NCBI GenBank assembly: GCA_022575985.1
Contig: JAKSXM010000137.1
Coordinates: 25,190,001-25,254,000 of the forward strand
DNA length: 64,000 nucleotides
Source of the DNA: Anagrus nilaparvatae
Lineage: Eukaryota > Arthropoda > Insecta > Hymenoptera > Mymaridae
Direction: 5' to 3'
Shown here: positions 36,777 through 50,500 of the stretch, in pieces
Layout: each line of letters begins with the position of its first letter
Numbering within the stretch: position 1 is the first letter of the stretch
Position numbers and translations under genes: made by a program
The notes under the pieces: model-generated
Told to the model about the DNA's origin: nothing
Databases searched by the model: none
The model's input: only the letters and a program-made list of their open reading frames with translations

Positions 36777-39348
36777 CTCATTAGCACCTAATCAACCATT
36801 CTTTGACAAATGAATATTTCGATATGAAAAAATGAAAATTTTGAACTAATAATGTCACCTAATAGGTTTTTCGGGTCTCTCTTTCCATTCCCGAAGTCCG
36901 TTTTCACCTACAATCCCTAGGTAAAAAGTAATCAACCCCTAAAGTAGGGTACATTTTATAAAATTTTTTGAAATATTTATTTACGTGATTAAAACATTAT
37001 TTGGCATTGAAAATGATTTCCTGTTCTTTAAAAAAGTTAAAAAATAAAAATATGATACAAATTTAACCCTATCTAGAGGGGTGCATGGGAGGTGTAAAGG
37101 GGTAGATTATACAGGACATGCAAGTATACGTGTTTAAAGGCGAAAATGGCAATAAATTAAAGATTTCTGAAATACAAGAACTGGAAGAACAGGCTTATAT
37201 CGAAAAACAATTTAATGTCAAAAGTGTCCTGAAGCATACTTTATTCTATCGGGACTAGGTGTACATCGAGTATCTAAGCATGTTAATGTAGTTAACAACT
37301 AAATTAAAATTTCAAATCAAATACATGTTCAAGACGAGGAATTTTCATTTATAGCCAAAAGTTAAGCTATGGCAATTGTCCATAATTATAAAGTCACAAT
37401 TAAAGGCAATTAGTTACCAGCTACAGAATATGTGAATAAACCTTTTGACTCAGTTTTCTCAACGTAAAAAATAGTCTATTAAATATATAAAGAGTCGTCC
37501 TGATTATAGACCAAAAGTGGATAATTATATAGCTGAACTTAGTGACCAAATTGAACCAGATAATTCATCAGGATACGAATTAACTGAATCTGATACAGCA
37601 TTATAGAAGAACAGCCTTTTATAGAAACTCCATCTAAATGCAGGAATAAAATTGAAATTTAGAGAACAGAGGTTAAGAAAGAATCTAAGTACAGATTCGA
37701 AGAACTTATAAACATTGCTGAAAAGTTCTTGAAAGGATATGAGATTCGGGACCTACTTACAAACTGGCTCTTCCAATAAAACCAAGAAGACGTAAAAGAA
37801 GGAAAGAACAAACCACACGACGTACATCAAGAGATGCGAGGAGGAAAAGAGAATACACGATAATGCAAAATAAGTTCAAAAACAAAATGTGTGAAGTAGC
37901 ACATGAAGTTTTAAACATAGAAGTCTTCTATGGTTTTAGATAGCAAAATTACATCTAACCCTCCCTCTATTGAACGGTTATATGAATATTGGAGACCAGT
38001 AGTTACGACCGAGTCTATACAAATGATCTATAGTGAAGAACACATTGAAAAACCTGAATTATTGAAAGCTTTCATTTCACGCTTTAGAAGAATTTGAAAT
38101 CTACAAGGCATTTAAAAATAGTGATACACCCTTGCTTAATGATAAATTAAATTTTAAATCTAATGAACTATACGACACAATATTAAATATAATTTAATAA
38201 ACAAAATAAATAAAAATTTTTATTTATTATAACACGAGATATCGTCCTGTAAACGTAGTAGTTTAAATAAAAAATATTTTAAAATTAAAAATAAACAATA
38301 AGGCATAATAATGTGTTCTGATAATTTATAGAAAAAACTTAAAATTAATAAAATATAATACCTATAATAAAATATAAATAAAAAAAAACTTTTTTTAGTT
38401 TTGATAAATAATTTTACAACATCTGTTGATGAAACATTGTTCTGAAACGCATTGTGTATAATTAATATATAAAACAAAGTCACTCTGAAGACAGATAAGA
38501 AGCAGTTGGTGGATTTCCAGAGAAATTTCTTAGGAGCAGGACAATATTCATACCTAAAACAGATAAAGCAGAAGAACCATCTGAATTCTGACCAATTACA
38601 ATTGGTTATGTGATTCTAAGACACCTACATTTAATCATTTCTGCTAGACTAATCGAATCTTACATCATCGATGATAGGCAAAGAAGTCTACAAGATGGAT
38701 CTTGTAAAAAAAAATCCACAATAATAGCATCCATAATAAAAGATTCAAGAATGCATAAAATGGTAATTCATATCACATTCATTAATGTTGAGAAGGTGCT
38801 CCCGAATATAAGTCATCAAGCTATATTGTGTGCACTTAGGCGTAAAGGAATTCCCAAAGATTTCATCGGCTTTGTGGAGAAAATATATAAATTTTAGCAA
38901 CACTACGTTTTTAGAATGCCAAGGAGACCCATTATCACCGTCAATATTTTGTCTAGTAGCTGATCTAATGTTAAGTGCAATTCGTAATTAATGAAACAAA
39001 AATTAATGCTACTGCATAAACAGACATTAATATAATTACATCATCAGTAGCAGGAATGAGGGTAGAATCAAAATCGTTCGATAAGTCTGTTTTGGAAAGA
39101 AGCTTAAACCTTAATAAATATCATTAATACCCAATCCAAAGTTGACAAAGTTGAAGGTAATAACTTAAGGACAATTTCAAAAATTTTATAAACTTATATA
39201 GAATTTACCCTACTTTAGGGGTGGATATCGCTTTACCTAGGGGTCGTAGGTGAAAACGGACTTCGGAAATAGAAAGAGCGATCCTACTAGGTGATATTAT
39301 TGTTCACATTTTTTCATATCCAAGGATGGTCAATCAGGCACTAATGGG
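36777..39348. mobile_element. piggyBac-like non-autonomous element with ~190-bp inverted ends enclosing an RT fragment
   Basis: The right end, read inward, is CCCATTAGTGCCTGATTGAC; the left end starts CTCATTAGCACCTAATCAAC. Both are flanked by TTAA (36773-36776 and 39349-39352), the target duplication typical of piggyBac-type transposons. Imperfect complementarity continues for about 190-200 bp on each side, including GAAGTCCGTTTTCACCTAC and ACCCCTAAAGTAGGGTA. The interior is not inverted and holds the remains of a non-LTR reverse transcriptase. No piggyBac transposase is present, so movement would have needed one supplied in trans. Confidence 0.75.
37100..39000 (+). pseudogene. Decayed non-LTR retrotransposon reverse transcriptase
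   Basis: Plus-strand frames broken by many stops and frameshifts. Recognisable pieces, in order, are: an Arg-rich stretch (RRTSRDARRKREYTIMQNKF, about 37820-37870); PPSIERLYEYWRPVV near 37960; a PITIGYVILRHLHLII block, then a DRQRSLQDG segment (38590-38710); ISHQAILCALRRKGIPKDF (about 38810-38870); and GDPLSPSIFCLVADLML (from 38923) in a different frame. The order and the GDPLSP(S)-type motif match the RT palm of R2-like and related non-LTR elements. The catalytic region further downstream is not intact and no endonuclease domain was identified. It lies wholly inside the TTAA-flanked element. Confidence 0.75.
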
Positions 39349-39688
39349 TTAACTTTAAAAACTATTGGATCTTGAGCTCATTATGAGCAATAGGTCTAAT
39401 TTTAACGATATTTAGGATTTTGAAACAAAATTAATTTAATACAGATGTGGCATTTTTATGGCAGGGTGAATGAATCTCTGTAATTAAATTTAGCTTAATT
39501 TTTTGAAGAACATTTTACAAGGAAATTCGTTTAATAACGTCAAATAGTTAACATTATAAAGCTTTGAAGAAAAAAAAGAGAGAAAAAGAACTTTGAGCAA
39601 GTACAAGATCAAACAAATCTGTCTTTTTAAAGAAAATTAGGAAGGAGAAAAAGCAAGAAAAGCAGAGTATAACAACAACAGTGCCAGG

Positions 39689-40007
39689 ATGTCGAGACAA
39701 TCAACGACCACTGACGTCAAGTTAATAGATAACCAAGATTGGATACCAAAAGGTACCGAGGGAGCAATTGGGAAGCTTGATTATTTTAACATAACATTTG
39801 ATAAAAATGTCAAAATGTTTATTAAAAACTACAAAAAAAGTGAAAGCACAAAAAAGAATATAATTTCCGATAATGATATTATTCGATAAAGAAAATAAAT
39901 TTAATGATTTAAAAGCGTACGCGTTCGAAACAAAGCTTGCTAATAAACCATGTGTAAATCAAATAACGGTAGAAATTGCCACGCTCAATGATTATATTCA
40001 ATCCTAA
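39689..40007 (+). pseudogene. Coding remnant of unknown family, one frameshift
   Basis: Starts with an ATG at 39689 and reads protein-like sequence (LIDNQDWIPKGTEGAIGKLD, DKNVKMFIKNYKKSE). The frame ends near 39889, but a neighbouring frame continues with FNDLKAYAFETKLANKP and VEIATLNDYIQS, stopping at 40007. A single frameshift near 39870 would explain both halves. It lies about 340 bp right of the TTAA-flanked element. No family recognised; a transposon- or virus-derived remnant or a decayed host gene are possible. Confidence 0.4.
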
Positions 40008-43000
40008 CAAATGACATTTTAAAATCTAATTAAAAAAATTTGATAATATAGCTAAAAACGACTGTATCAATTATAACTAAATCATGTTTTTCATCAAAGT
40101 ACTTGCGTGTGCCAATGTTACCAAAAAGTCGTTTTTTGCACTTATATTGATGTTATTCGAATTTGCAGTGCATGCATTACAAGAGTAAATTTAATTATGC
40201 ATTATTTTCTTTGTATTTTATATGGCTTCTTGTTGAGTTAAATTAATAAAACATTAAAATAACTATCAGAAAGGAAATTTCAATAATTATTTAGGGTACA
40301 AATAAAAAGTTAGAATTTCAGAACCAGAAATTTTACTGGAATCTACAAGGACAATGATTAGCTTTGCCGGAAAATAAATTTGCAAATTGGAGTTGCTGAA
40401 ATTTTTCACTTATTTTGGGCGAAATGTCATTAATTACTCATAACTGGGCCTATTATGCGCTTTTACTTAATTCGGATCATCAGACCTCGTAATTAGTTGA
40501 CCCTTAAATTTTCCGATGAAAAAGTAACAGTATACATTTGCTTAAATTCCTTAAAAACAAAGAATTAGCCATATAAATATGTGTATATAAAACCCGTAAG
40601 AAAAAAAACAGAAATACAAACTTATTTTTCTCGTCTTTTTTTTAACTTCAATTGATCGAGTAATTTTTCGGTTAATGAAGCAACTAATTTATTGTCATGA
40701 TTTGAGGGGGACAAAATATATATGGTTTTATTCTGTATATGTGTAATTTTCCCACAAAAAAAAAGAGTAAAATAAAATCTCTAATTTATTTTAATGTTAC
40801 AAATATTTATTCCATTATTTACATTTGTTTTTTGCAAGCAACAAAAAAATAATGATAAATTGATACAGTAAAAATTTTTTTTGTTGCTAAAAATAAATAA
40901 AAAATTTAATTAAATCAATAAAAAGTATTTATGTAATACTGCTTGTTCAAAGGTTACAGAGTTTTAAAATAAAATTGTAAATTACAAAACAAGTTTTCTT
41001 GAAAATATAATACAAGACGTACGGGAAAACTTGCAGAAAACTGGTTTAATTTAGAAAAAAAATTTGTTATTATCGTATAGAGTTTAAATATTTTGAAATT
41101 AATTTTAATGAAAATAAAAGGCATAGGTACCAAAAATTTCAATTAAAGTCAAAAACTTGAAATTAATATATTTGCAAAACTTTTTCACTGAATATGAAAT
41201 TGTTAAGAATCTTAGCAATTCGACGTACCTTGCAACAATTGTAATTAAACTTAAAACTAAGATTTAAACATAAAGTATGTAATATCAAGCGTACCTAGCA
41301 AAGTTTCGTATAGTCAATTTGTTTTTAAACATCTCGGATAACAATCTAAAGTTTTAGCCTGAAAAATATTTTAATTTTTTTGATCGGATAAACGAACGAC
41401 TATAGAATTATGTTCCTTATTTCAGCCGTATGGATATTCAAAAAATATATTGTTCTTTTAGACAGGATGCTTTAAAACAGGTTACAATTAACTATAGAAA
41501 TTGCCGTAAATAATGACAAGCAAATTAGGCTACAATTTATTTCTTTATTCACTGTAGTTAATCCCGGATGTACATATGAACCGTCTGGAAAAATTTTTAT
41601 TTAAGAGGCCTGAAAATTAATGACGAAAAAATTTGGAATGTTAGAAAAATCGAGGATAACTTGCCAAAAAATAAATATTTCGAGACCAGGATTTCAAATC
41701 ATTTTCATAACTGTATAGAAAATTTTTTAGAAGACAAAGCACTAAATCACAATAATAAGTATTAAACTTTAATATTTTAAAAACTTGCAAAACTTTCGTT
41801 TTAATAAAAAAAAATTTTAATTATTCTTTTGAGAAAAAAAAATAAGAAAAACAATCATTTTTTTATAGCATTTAGTTTTGAAAAGATATTTTACAATTTT
41901 TCTTTTCTTTTTTAATATAAAATTCTTTAAATTCAAGTTACATACACACAGACATAAATATTTTCTTCAAAATTTATAGCTATTACCAAAAGAAATTTTA
42001 CGACTCGGATATAAAATTTGTAGTTTTATGAGTAAGGAAAACTATTTTTTCGTTTATTTAATCTAATTTTTTATCTTCGAAATATAGATAAATAAATAAT
42101 TTTAATAAATTAAAAATATTGAGAAAAATTCATTACATCGAGTGCAAGTAAATAATACTCTAATTATTATCGTAATCTTTTGCTAACTAAATAGAGAGGG
42201 AGAGAGAGAGAAGAGGTAAAACTTAAAAAGACCTCGGTGCAATAAATGTCGATAAATTAAATGGTTTCTAAATTGATTGAATTATAGAAACTCCTAAAGC
42301 TATAAATCAACTTGAATGTAATTCAATTGAATATAAAAATAAAATACTATTTTAATTAGATTATATGGAAAATGTATATTTTTTCAAGAATTAAAAAAAA
42401 AAACGTGATAAAAATTTTTTTTTTTTGCAAAAAGAGAAAAGGAAATAAAAATATTACTCATTATCAACAAGAGATAAAAATAATAAATTTATTGTTACTA
42501 TCTTTTTATTTTTTATGTGAAACGAATCTAAATTTAGAAAAAAAAAATTAAAGAGATTTTCTAATTACTTTGGGTTATTCACCTTTCCGACTTTTAAATA
42601 TTTTTATTTTGATTCCTCTGCTTTACGTTACAAGGTAGGTGTATAAGTATAGTTATTGCATATAAATGTTTTTTTTACGTAATTTTATGCGAGTGTGCAC
42701 GCTTTCTACAGTGACCAACGATTTTTTAAAAAGTTTATTGCCGAATTATATAAAGGTGGGAACGCCTATGAAAATTTCAATTAAATAAAAATATAATTTC
42801 TTTAATTTTCTGAATCTTATTGAATTACCTTTAAAACCCAGGGAATTAAATAAATTTGAAAATTTATTAAAGATAATTAGAACATTAGACCATAACGCTG
42901 GAATTCAATTGCGATATTAAAGGTAATTTTATAATGGACCTCCTTTTTTTCTTTAATTTTTTAGGGGATTTTCGACCCAGCAAACTATACTTTAGTTTTC

Positions 43001-43324
43001 AACTATTTGTCTGGAATTCATTTTGAAAAATTTCTAGTCAATTTTTGGTTCCAAAAATGAGGTTCTTAAATTTTATGTGGCAAACGAATTTTGATTTTAA
43101 CCAGCCAATCTCAAATATAATATAGGGTTGCAGGATTAATATTTTCTGATTTAGGGAGACGGCTTTTTTCCACGTTATACAGGGTGAATTAATATCTCGA
43201 AAACAAAGCAAAATAACGAAAAATATTTTAGGTTGGAGGAGACCACCTGATGGGGGAGAGGGGGGGGGGGCATTAAATTTGGGTCTTATGGCCCCAAAAA
43301 TATAGTTTTTGGTAGTTCCTAAAA
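40008..43324. other. Non-coding AT-rich stretch
   Basis: No gene or clear repeat family. A short (GA)n run lies near 42196-42212, and a G-rich run (GAGAGGGGGGGGGG) near 43257-43270 precedes the next repeat block. Confidence 0.5.
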
Positions 43325-44060
43325 TTTTTATTGAATGTTTGTTGTTAGGGTCTTATGGTGATTATTCGAAATTTTGGGTCCTACAAACCTTAATGGGCCT
43401 AATTTGGCTTTTTTTAAACTCAAAATGAACAAAAAAGGTATTTTTTGTAGGTAATACCATTTTTATTCTAAATTTATTGTGGTGGATGACTGTTAGTGGT
43501 TATTTGATATTTTAGGTCCTACAGACCTAAATAGGCTTTTTGAGTAATGCTAAAAGTACAAAAGAAAGAACAGGAGATACAAAACAGGTCTGTAGGACCC
43601 AAAATCTCAAAAAATCACTAACAGTCTTGCACTACAATAAACATAGAATAAAATTGGTAGTCACTACCATTAACATCTTTTTTATTCATGTTTATTGTTT
43701 AGCTTTAAAAAAGTCAAATTGGGCCCACTAAGGTCTGTGAGACCCAAAATCTTAAAATGAAAAAATAGCTATATTTGGAAGCTACTACTATTTTTGTTTT
43801 AAGTTTGATTTGATGGAAGCCTGTTAGTGATTATTTGAGATGTTGGGTCCTACAGACCTAAATCGGCCTCTTGGGGCCGTTGCTTCTGGGTAATGCTAAA
43901 AGTATATCACTAACAAACAGTCTTATATCACAATAATCTTAGAATAAAATTGGTAGTACCTACCAAAAATATCTTTTTTTTTCATTTTGAGTTTTTAAAA
44001 AACCCAAATTGGGCTCATTAAGGTCTCTAGGACCCAAAATCGCAAATAATCACTTACATT
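43325..44060. repeat. Alternating head-to-head inverted repeats
   Basis: Blocks around GGGTCCTACAGACCT and GTCTGTAGGACCCAAAAT alternate in orientation: forward at about 43325-43530, reverse at 43588-43755, forward at 43815-43870, reverse at 43920-44060. Each block also shares a T-rich (CATTTTTATTCTA) and a CTGTTAGTG module, so neighbouring blocks are reverse complements over 150 bp or more. No coding capacity. Probably a foldback element that duplicated within itself. Confidence 0.7.
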
Positions 44061-45245
44061 CTTCCACCATAAAAACTTAGTACCTATCAAAAGAATATTT
44101 TTTTTACGAATGGCTCCTTAGAGCCGTATAAAACTTTTTTGAGTCTAAAAAATGGGCCTTGTATTTTTTTTAGCCAAAATCATATCTGGATCCAGAATCT
44201 GAATTTAAAATAATAAAAGTATACTTTCGATTTAAAATTCCTAAGTTGGGTCCTGCAGGGCACGATGGGGCCCTAAGACCCAAAGCTGCATGCAAAGTCA
44301 AAACTATAATTTTGTCCCTTGCTTTAAAAATTAATATTATGGCCTGTGACAGCAAAGGTAAAAAAAAAATTTTTTTTTATTTTTTTGAGGCTTTAATTAT
44401 TATTGGAACAAGTGCTTACAAAATGAGAATCTAGGTTTTCAATTGTACGCAATTTGTATAAGCAAGATTTTTGATTTCCTGGGCTTTAAAAAAAATTATC
44501 AAATTTCGTAGCAGTGCGTAAAGGTATATAAACCTAAGTTTTAGCACAGAAAATTGCAAATGCCTTGAATTATTGGTGAAATTAAAAAAATAAAAAAATT
44601 GAGGGATCTCAATAATTTGACATTCGGAGTACTGCCTCAAAACGAGTATACTATAAATATTGATCTGAATTTCATAAAAAAAGTAGAAGAGAAATTCATT
44701 TTGCAAGAAACATTTTAACTTAAAAAAAAATACCCTCGTTTCAAAGAACAATAATATTTCCATTTTTTCAGTGTCTTAACTTAATTATTTATAACAATCA
44801 AATCTAAATTGTTGTATTCTTTTTTTTTCAAATAAAGGCTGTATATTTCATTAATGAAAAAAAAAAGAGATATATCATGATCGTTTCATTTTGATAGCTT
44901 TGTGTATGTATTAACATTAAAAAAAAAAATTTATAGACAGACAATATAAAGTTCTCATCATTCATTTAATTTTGACGTTATGAATTATAAAAAAAATGAA
45001 AGTCGTTTGTTACAACAATTGTATTAATTTTTTTTTCAAATGTAACTGTAAACATGCTGGGTTCTAAATTTTCTTAAAGCATCCCTGGCTCGTATGATTT
45101 CTTGCTAGTACTAAAAGAGAGGGGAAACAGCTGATGAAAATTTTGAGATCCATATATAAAAAAGAAAAGAAAAAATGTTCACTTAATAATAACAAATATT
45201 GGATTAAAAATTGAAACTATCATTATGTGTCATAAAAATGTCATG

Positions 45246-45280
<35 letters not shown>

Positions 45281-47157
45281 TACACCGCAAAATTCAAAAA
45301 GTTCAATCTATCCTTGTCAACGTTTTGCTCATTACTAAAACGAAGAAGAATATAATTTTGTCCGGGTTTATAACCAACACACAAGTAAAATGGTTACTAT
45401 GCTACAGTGGCGCTTTTCATGTACTCATCTTTAGAGAGAAGAACTAAAATGTACATATAACCGGTCAAATCTTCAGAATATGTGAATGCATTTTGTATTA
45501 TTATTATTATAGTAATAATTCGTAGTGAAAGAGCTTTTATATAATATCCATACAAGATTGTAAAAAAACCACCAAATCATAAAAATCCCTTCTATATTCT
45601 TTTTTTTTTTTTACAAAAACTGACATATAACTTACTATTATTATTATTATTTTAGAGAGAAAAATCGAGATTTGCAAAGATTTTTTGTACTTTCGAATAC
45701 ATAAATATATTTATTTATTCCTCCTTTTCTTCATTTTTTATCATGTCTTTGGGTGTAGATTTTTTTTTTCTTTAGTCAAAATTCAAAATTTATTATCTTT
45801 TTCAGCAAAAAAAAAAAATGTTTTCTTGGTTTATGTAAAACCAATGTTATTGATACTGCAAGTAATTTGAATATATGGCCAATTTACGATTTTTCGGTTA
45901 TTCAAATGGAGAATCTTAAATAACTGGGTGAAAAATGGACTTAATTAAATCAAAAGAGTGAATCCAGAGAAAAAAGGAGATAAAAAAAATAATATAAAAA
46001 AAATTTCGAAAATTAAAACTACTTGTTCCTAAGCGAAATTCGCAAATAACCACAAGTTAAATACATAAGTAATCAATGAATAAATGAATTTTTTCTTTCA
46101 ATTAATAATTTATTCACTATTATGTCAAAGTTAAACATTTTTTTTTAAAGCATGACTAATACCAGAAGTAATTAACTTTCATTAATATTTTTTTAAATAA
46201 ATAATAAAATTTAATGATGAGTACTTGTTAATTTTTTTATGCAATAAACATGAGCTGATAAAACACATTTTTTGTGTGTCTGAATATGAGGTAGAGTGGG
46301 GGGTGGGTAGATAAAATAAAATGAATGAAAATAAAATACAATAGATAAATTAAGTTTATTAAATTAAAGGTATAGGTCGAGTGTCAACGACTCGTTATAT
46401 ATACAGAGACCTAAAAAGAGAAGAAAATCTCGTGCCTCTGTGTGTGTGTGTGTATTTTTCACAATATTAGCAAAACTTTTTTTTATCGTATCGATTATAA
46501 GCTTCTAAAATTGGATGACATAACGAGAAAATAAGTGAACAACAAACTTTTGATATTTAATTATTTATTTCGTATATATAATACCAATTCGATTAATTTA
46601 TAATTTGAAATTGAAATAACTAATTTCAATCAAGAGAATTTGCTTTATTATAGTTATCAATTAAATTTTCAATGCATAAATGACCCTCATAAACAACCTC
46701 AGGATAAATTACTCCAATAATTAAAATGAATATTTAATTATAAGAGCTAGATTATTTCGAGGATTATTTTATACGATCGTGGCTCGGTCGGACATGAAAA
46801 TTTATAAGAAAATCTTTTTAATTTTTTATAGGCCATTTTTTAAGGTTTTTTTTTACCAATATTTGACACTTTTTACTCTTGTCTGTTGTTGTGACCGCAG
46901 GCTACCCTAGGTGTTACTCGAGTGTTACTAGTACCTAATTATACAGTTGTTTTTGAACTGAATTTGAATTAAAATTAAGAGACCACAGGACTCCCTTGTC
47001 AACGATTTTTAGCTTTTTAAATCAATTGTTAATATACTTATACCTAATAATTTGATGATGATTTTATTCGGTTATACTCATCAATTTTTATGCAAAACAG
47101 GTGCTTTAAAATTTATAAGATTTTTAGTCATTTTATTTCTCCAGAATTTTAGAGACA
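44061..47157. other. Non-coding stretch with a long poly(A)
   Basis: Holds a run of 33 A at about 45246-45278. A segment near 44240-44290 (GGGTCCTGCAGGGCACGATG, GGGGCCCTAAGACCC) is GC-richer and probably belongs to the preceding repeat family. The 110-residue minus-strand frame at 44431-44763 was not accepted as a gene. Confidence 0.5.
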
Positions 47158-47566
47158 CACTGTAAAAAGTAACTTTCTTATATTAACAAAAAAATTAGAA
47201 CATTTTCGAAAAAATTAGTAAATATTCGAAAAAAATCGTAAATTTACTAAATTTAGTATATTAACAAAAAATTCGAGTATTCTCGATTTTTTTTTTGTGA
47301 ATTCGCAAGAAAAATTGATAATTTACAATTTTTTTTCGAAAATGTACAAAAAATAGTTGTAATTTTATGAAAAATAGTTGTGAATTTACAACTTTTGTCG
47401 TAAATTCACAAAAAAAAATCGAGAATTCTCGAATTTTTTGATAATATACTAAATTTAGTAAATTTACAATTTTTATCGAATACTTACAAAATTTTTTGAA
47501 AATTGACTAATTTTTCGAAAAAATTCTATTTTTTTTGTAAATCTAAGAAAGTTACTTTTTACAGTG
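47158..47566. mobile_element. Foldback (MITE-like) element with CACTGT ends
   Basis: The left end CACTGTAAAAAGTAACTTTC is matched exactly, in reverse complement, by the right end. Internal blocks (ACTAAATTTAGTA, ATTCTCGAATTTTTT) also pair across the centre near 47370, so the whole 409 bp is one imperfect hairpin, unusually poor in GC. No coding capacity. The CACTGT terminus is not by itself decisive for a superfamily. Confidence 0.8.
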
Positions 47567-50500
47567 CAGGAAAATTAGGGTAGCAAGAAAGTACTAGCCT
47601 GGATAATACTAGAAAAAATATTAAGAAAAAGGGAAAAAATCTATTCAAATTTTCTAGTTTTTTATTTAAACAAGGAATACAGTATTGCAAAGGATGTCAA
47701 ATAAAATTACTAAAAATTAGTGAAAATTTCTCTAGGTTCAGTAAATCTATATTTCTTTTATCAAATTTTCCAAAAGAACTTAAGCTTCAACTTTAATTTA
47801 TTTCTTTTAAAATACATAATTAGCTAATATTTTTTCACCTCCTGCACAAAAGTACCACGCATGTAATTTAAAATAAAACAATAATTCGTCTTCTTTCATA
47901 ATTTTTTTTCATACTTTCATGCATATATATTCTTTCTACCCTTTGAAAAAAAAGTCCTATATAGTCAGTACTGTGACTTCCGGATTTCTTTTTCTTTTTT
48001 TGCATGTCGCCGTCGACTACGAGTCAACGACAAAAGAGAAAATCAACCACTGTATACAAAATACACGTGTATACTTTATTAAAGACAAAAAAATAAAAAA
48101 AAAAAATCTTTTTTTTTTAAAAAAGAAACTCTAGAAAAAGAAGCCCTTCGTTGCATCTTTCGGCACGTCAATCGTATGTATGTACACTTATACACGCGTG
48201 ATTCTTTTTATTATTCACGAATTGACACCATACACAGATTCTTTCTTTTAACTCATATAGGGTCATTGTATGTATTAAAAGAAAGAAAGAAAAAAAATGA
48301 GTTAAATGAGAAGAGCTTTCTTTTTTTTTTCCATCTTTTTTAAGGATTATAATTTTTTTTTTCTTTTCATCTTTTAAAAGAATAAGAGAAAATCTGGCAA
48401 TGATGACTACTGTCACATCAAATTTTTTTGTTCTTTCTCTTGAACTAGAAAATTGGATAAAAAAAATTGCTAATTTTCTTTCCCCCAAGAAAAGATGCAA
48501 CTTTGCAAATGATTTTTTATCTTTTGTATGTATTAATATAATTTTTTTTTTCTTTCTGTGTGCTAAAGTCTTGAATAAAAAAATATTCATAAGACAAGAT
48601 GTAGTTTGATAATGAGATTTCCTTCTAATTTTATAAGCACAAAGTGAAAACGAGTTTTCCTTTTTTTTATTTTACAAAATTTAATTAGTTTTTTTTTTAT
48701 TCGTCAGATGATGACTTTTTTAAATGGATAATAAGATAGACAAATATAGACAAAACTCTTGATTAAAAATTAAAAACATAATTTTAAATTAAGCCTTGTA
48801 AAGATTTTTCTTAGGATCTGGTTTTTTATACTGTTTTAAAAAAGTCTCCTTTTTACCTCAAATTTAAGCTTTAATTCTTAATTAAAAAGTCCTAAACGAT
48901 AATTTTCTAGAAATTCAAATTTTAAAGTTAATAAAAACTACTCATATGGGGTTAGGAAATTCCCTAGTAAAATATTTTTAGCAAAAATTTAATGTTAAAT
49001 GTTTTGAGATTTTCTCGAAAGAGAAATGTACTCTCAATATTATAAATAAGCCTATTCTTATGAAAATTGAAAATTCGTTTTACTAAAAGTTTAGATAAAA
49101 ATTTATTAAACTAATAAAATTATTTAAGGCATGTAAAAATTGAATTCAATTTTCTACATAATTTTAGTCAGAGAAAAAGCTTAAAACTTCAAAAAAGCGA
49201 CCCTAAATTTTCTACCAAGCTTACTAAAGATAATCTTTACTCTAATAAGTTTTTAATTTTCTGTCTGTCAACTCAAGATATTAAACGCTAAATTTGCATT
49301 GTAGTTTAAAGAAGAAGAAAAAACTTAAAGCAGTACTAATTGAAATCAGTGAAAAACAAGAAAAATAATTGCATTGACGTGAATTAAATAATTTCATTTT
49401 TACAAAGTTTCAAAGTTAGTTCATATGAAAAAAAGGTAAATAATTTAAATGCCATAAACTTTAAATCTAGTCAACATTTTAATAATGAAAAATTGCATAG
49501 AGAAAAACTTTTTAAATATTCATAATCCTGGAAAAAAAAAGAAAATTTCTTATCTATTGAAATCTTCATTATGAAATTAAAAAAACTTTTTACAAAAAAA
49601 AAAAAAAAAAAAAAATATGAAAACTATCATTTGCATAAAGATTTATTAAAACATCTTTTTTTCTCTTTAATTTCATAAAAATAAGCTAAGAATTAATGAA
49701 ATAAAATCGAAGGTCTTAGCAGAAAATTAGCATTAATCATTTTATAAAAAAAATTATTAAAATCACCCACGCTGAAAAATCACGTAGAAAATTATTTTTT
49801 TATTTATTTCATTTTATATGACGTCAATTCACGTTTAAATTTTATTTTTATATAGAAATATTGCACTTTTTGATGTTTTCATTTAATTCAGAAAAATAAA
49901 AAAAAAAAAATTGTTTGAAAATTAATAATTAATAAAAAAGATAAAAGAGAAATATTGTATATTTCAAGTATTTTTTAATTAAAAAAAATTATGATGGGGT
50001 AGTAGTAAACATTGATAAAAAAAAAGAGTATAAGTATAAATCGTTGAAATATTTACTACAATATTTTAATCATTCTTTCTTGTCTTTTGTGTACAGCAAA
50101 AAAAAAAAAAAATTATATTTGAAAAATTTTCTATAAAATGTTAGTATTACGAGTAAAATAAAAAAAAATCGAGTCAGCAACAGTCTCTCTTTCGTTCTCT
50201 GAGAAAATGTTTTAAGGAAAATCAATTGAAAATTGTTTCGTGTGGCGCTGCTGTCTAGCATTAAAAAAAAAGGTTTATTGAACCTTTCAGAAATATGTCA
50301 AGAAAAAAATTTTTAAATAAATAATAAAAAAAAAAAAAAAAAAAACCCTTGGATATATAAATTATCTATTAAAAGTCATAAAATTTTCATAAACTAAAAC
50401 TTTGACATTATATTAGCAATAAAATTGTATTGTGTATCATTCTTGGCTATAAAATTTATATTATGCTATTTTATTACTTTAGATATTTTAACTGCATATA

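Noticed and set aside
44431..44763. 110-residue minus-strand open frame
   Set aside because: Phe-rich low complexity next to repeats; no homology recognised.
48168..48590. 140-residue minus-strand open frame
   Set aside because: Built from A-rich runs (poly-Lys) and T-rich runs (poly-Phe); no domain or splice support.
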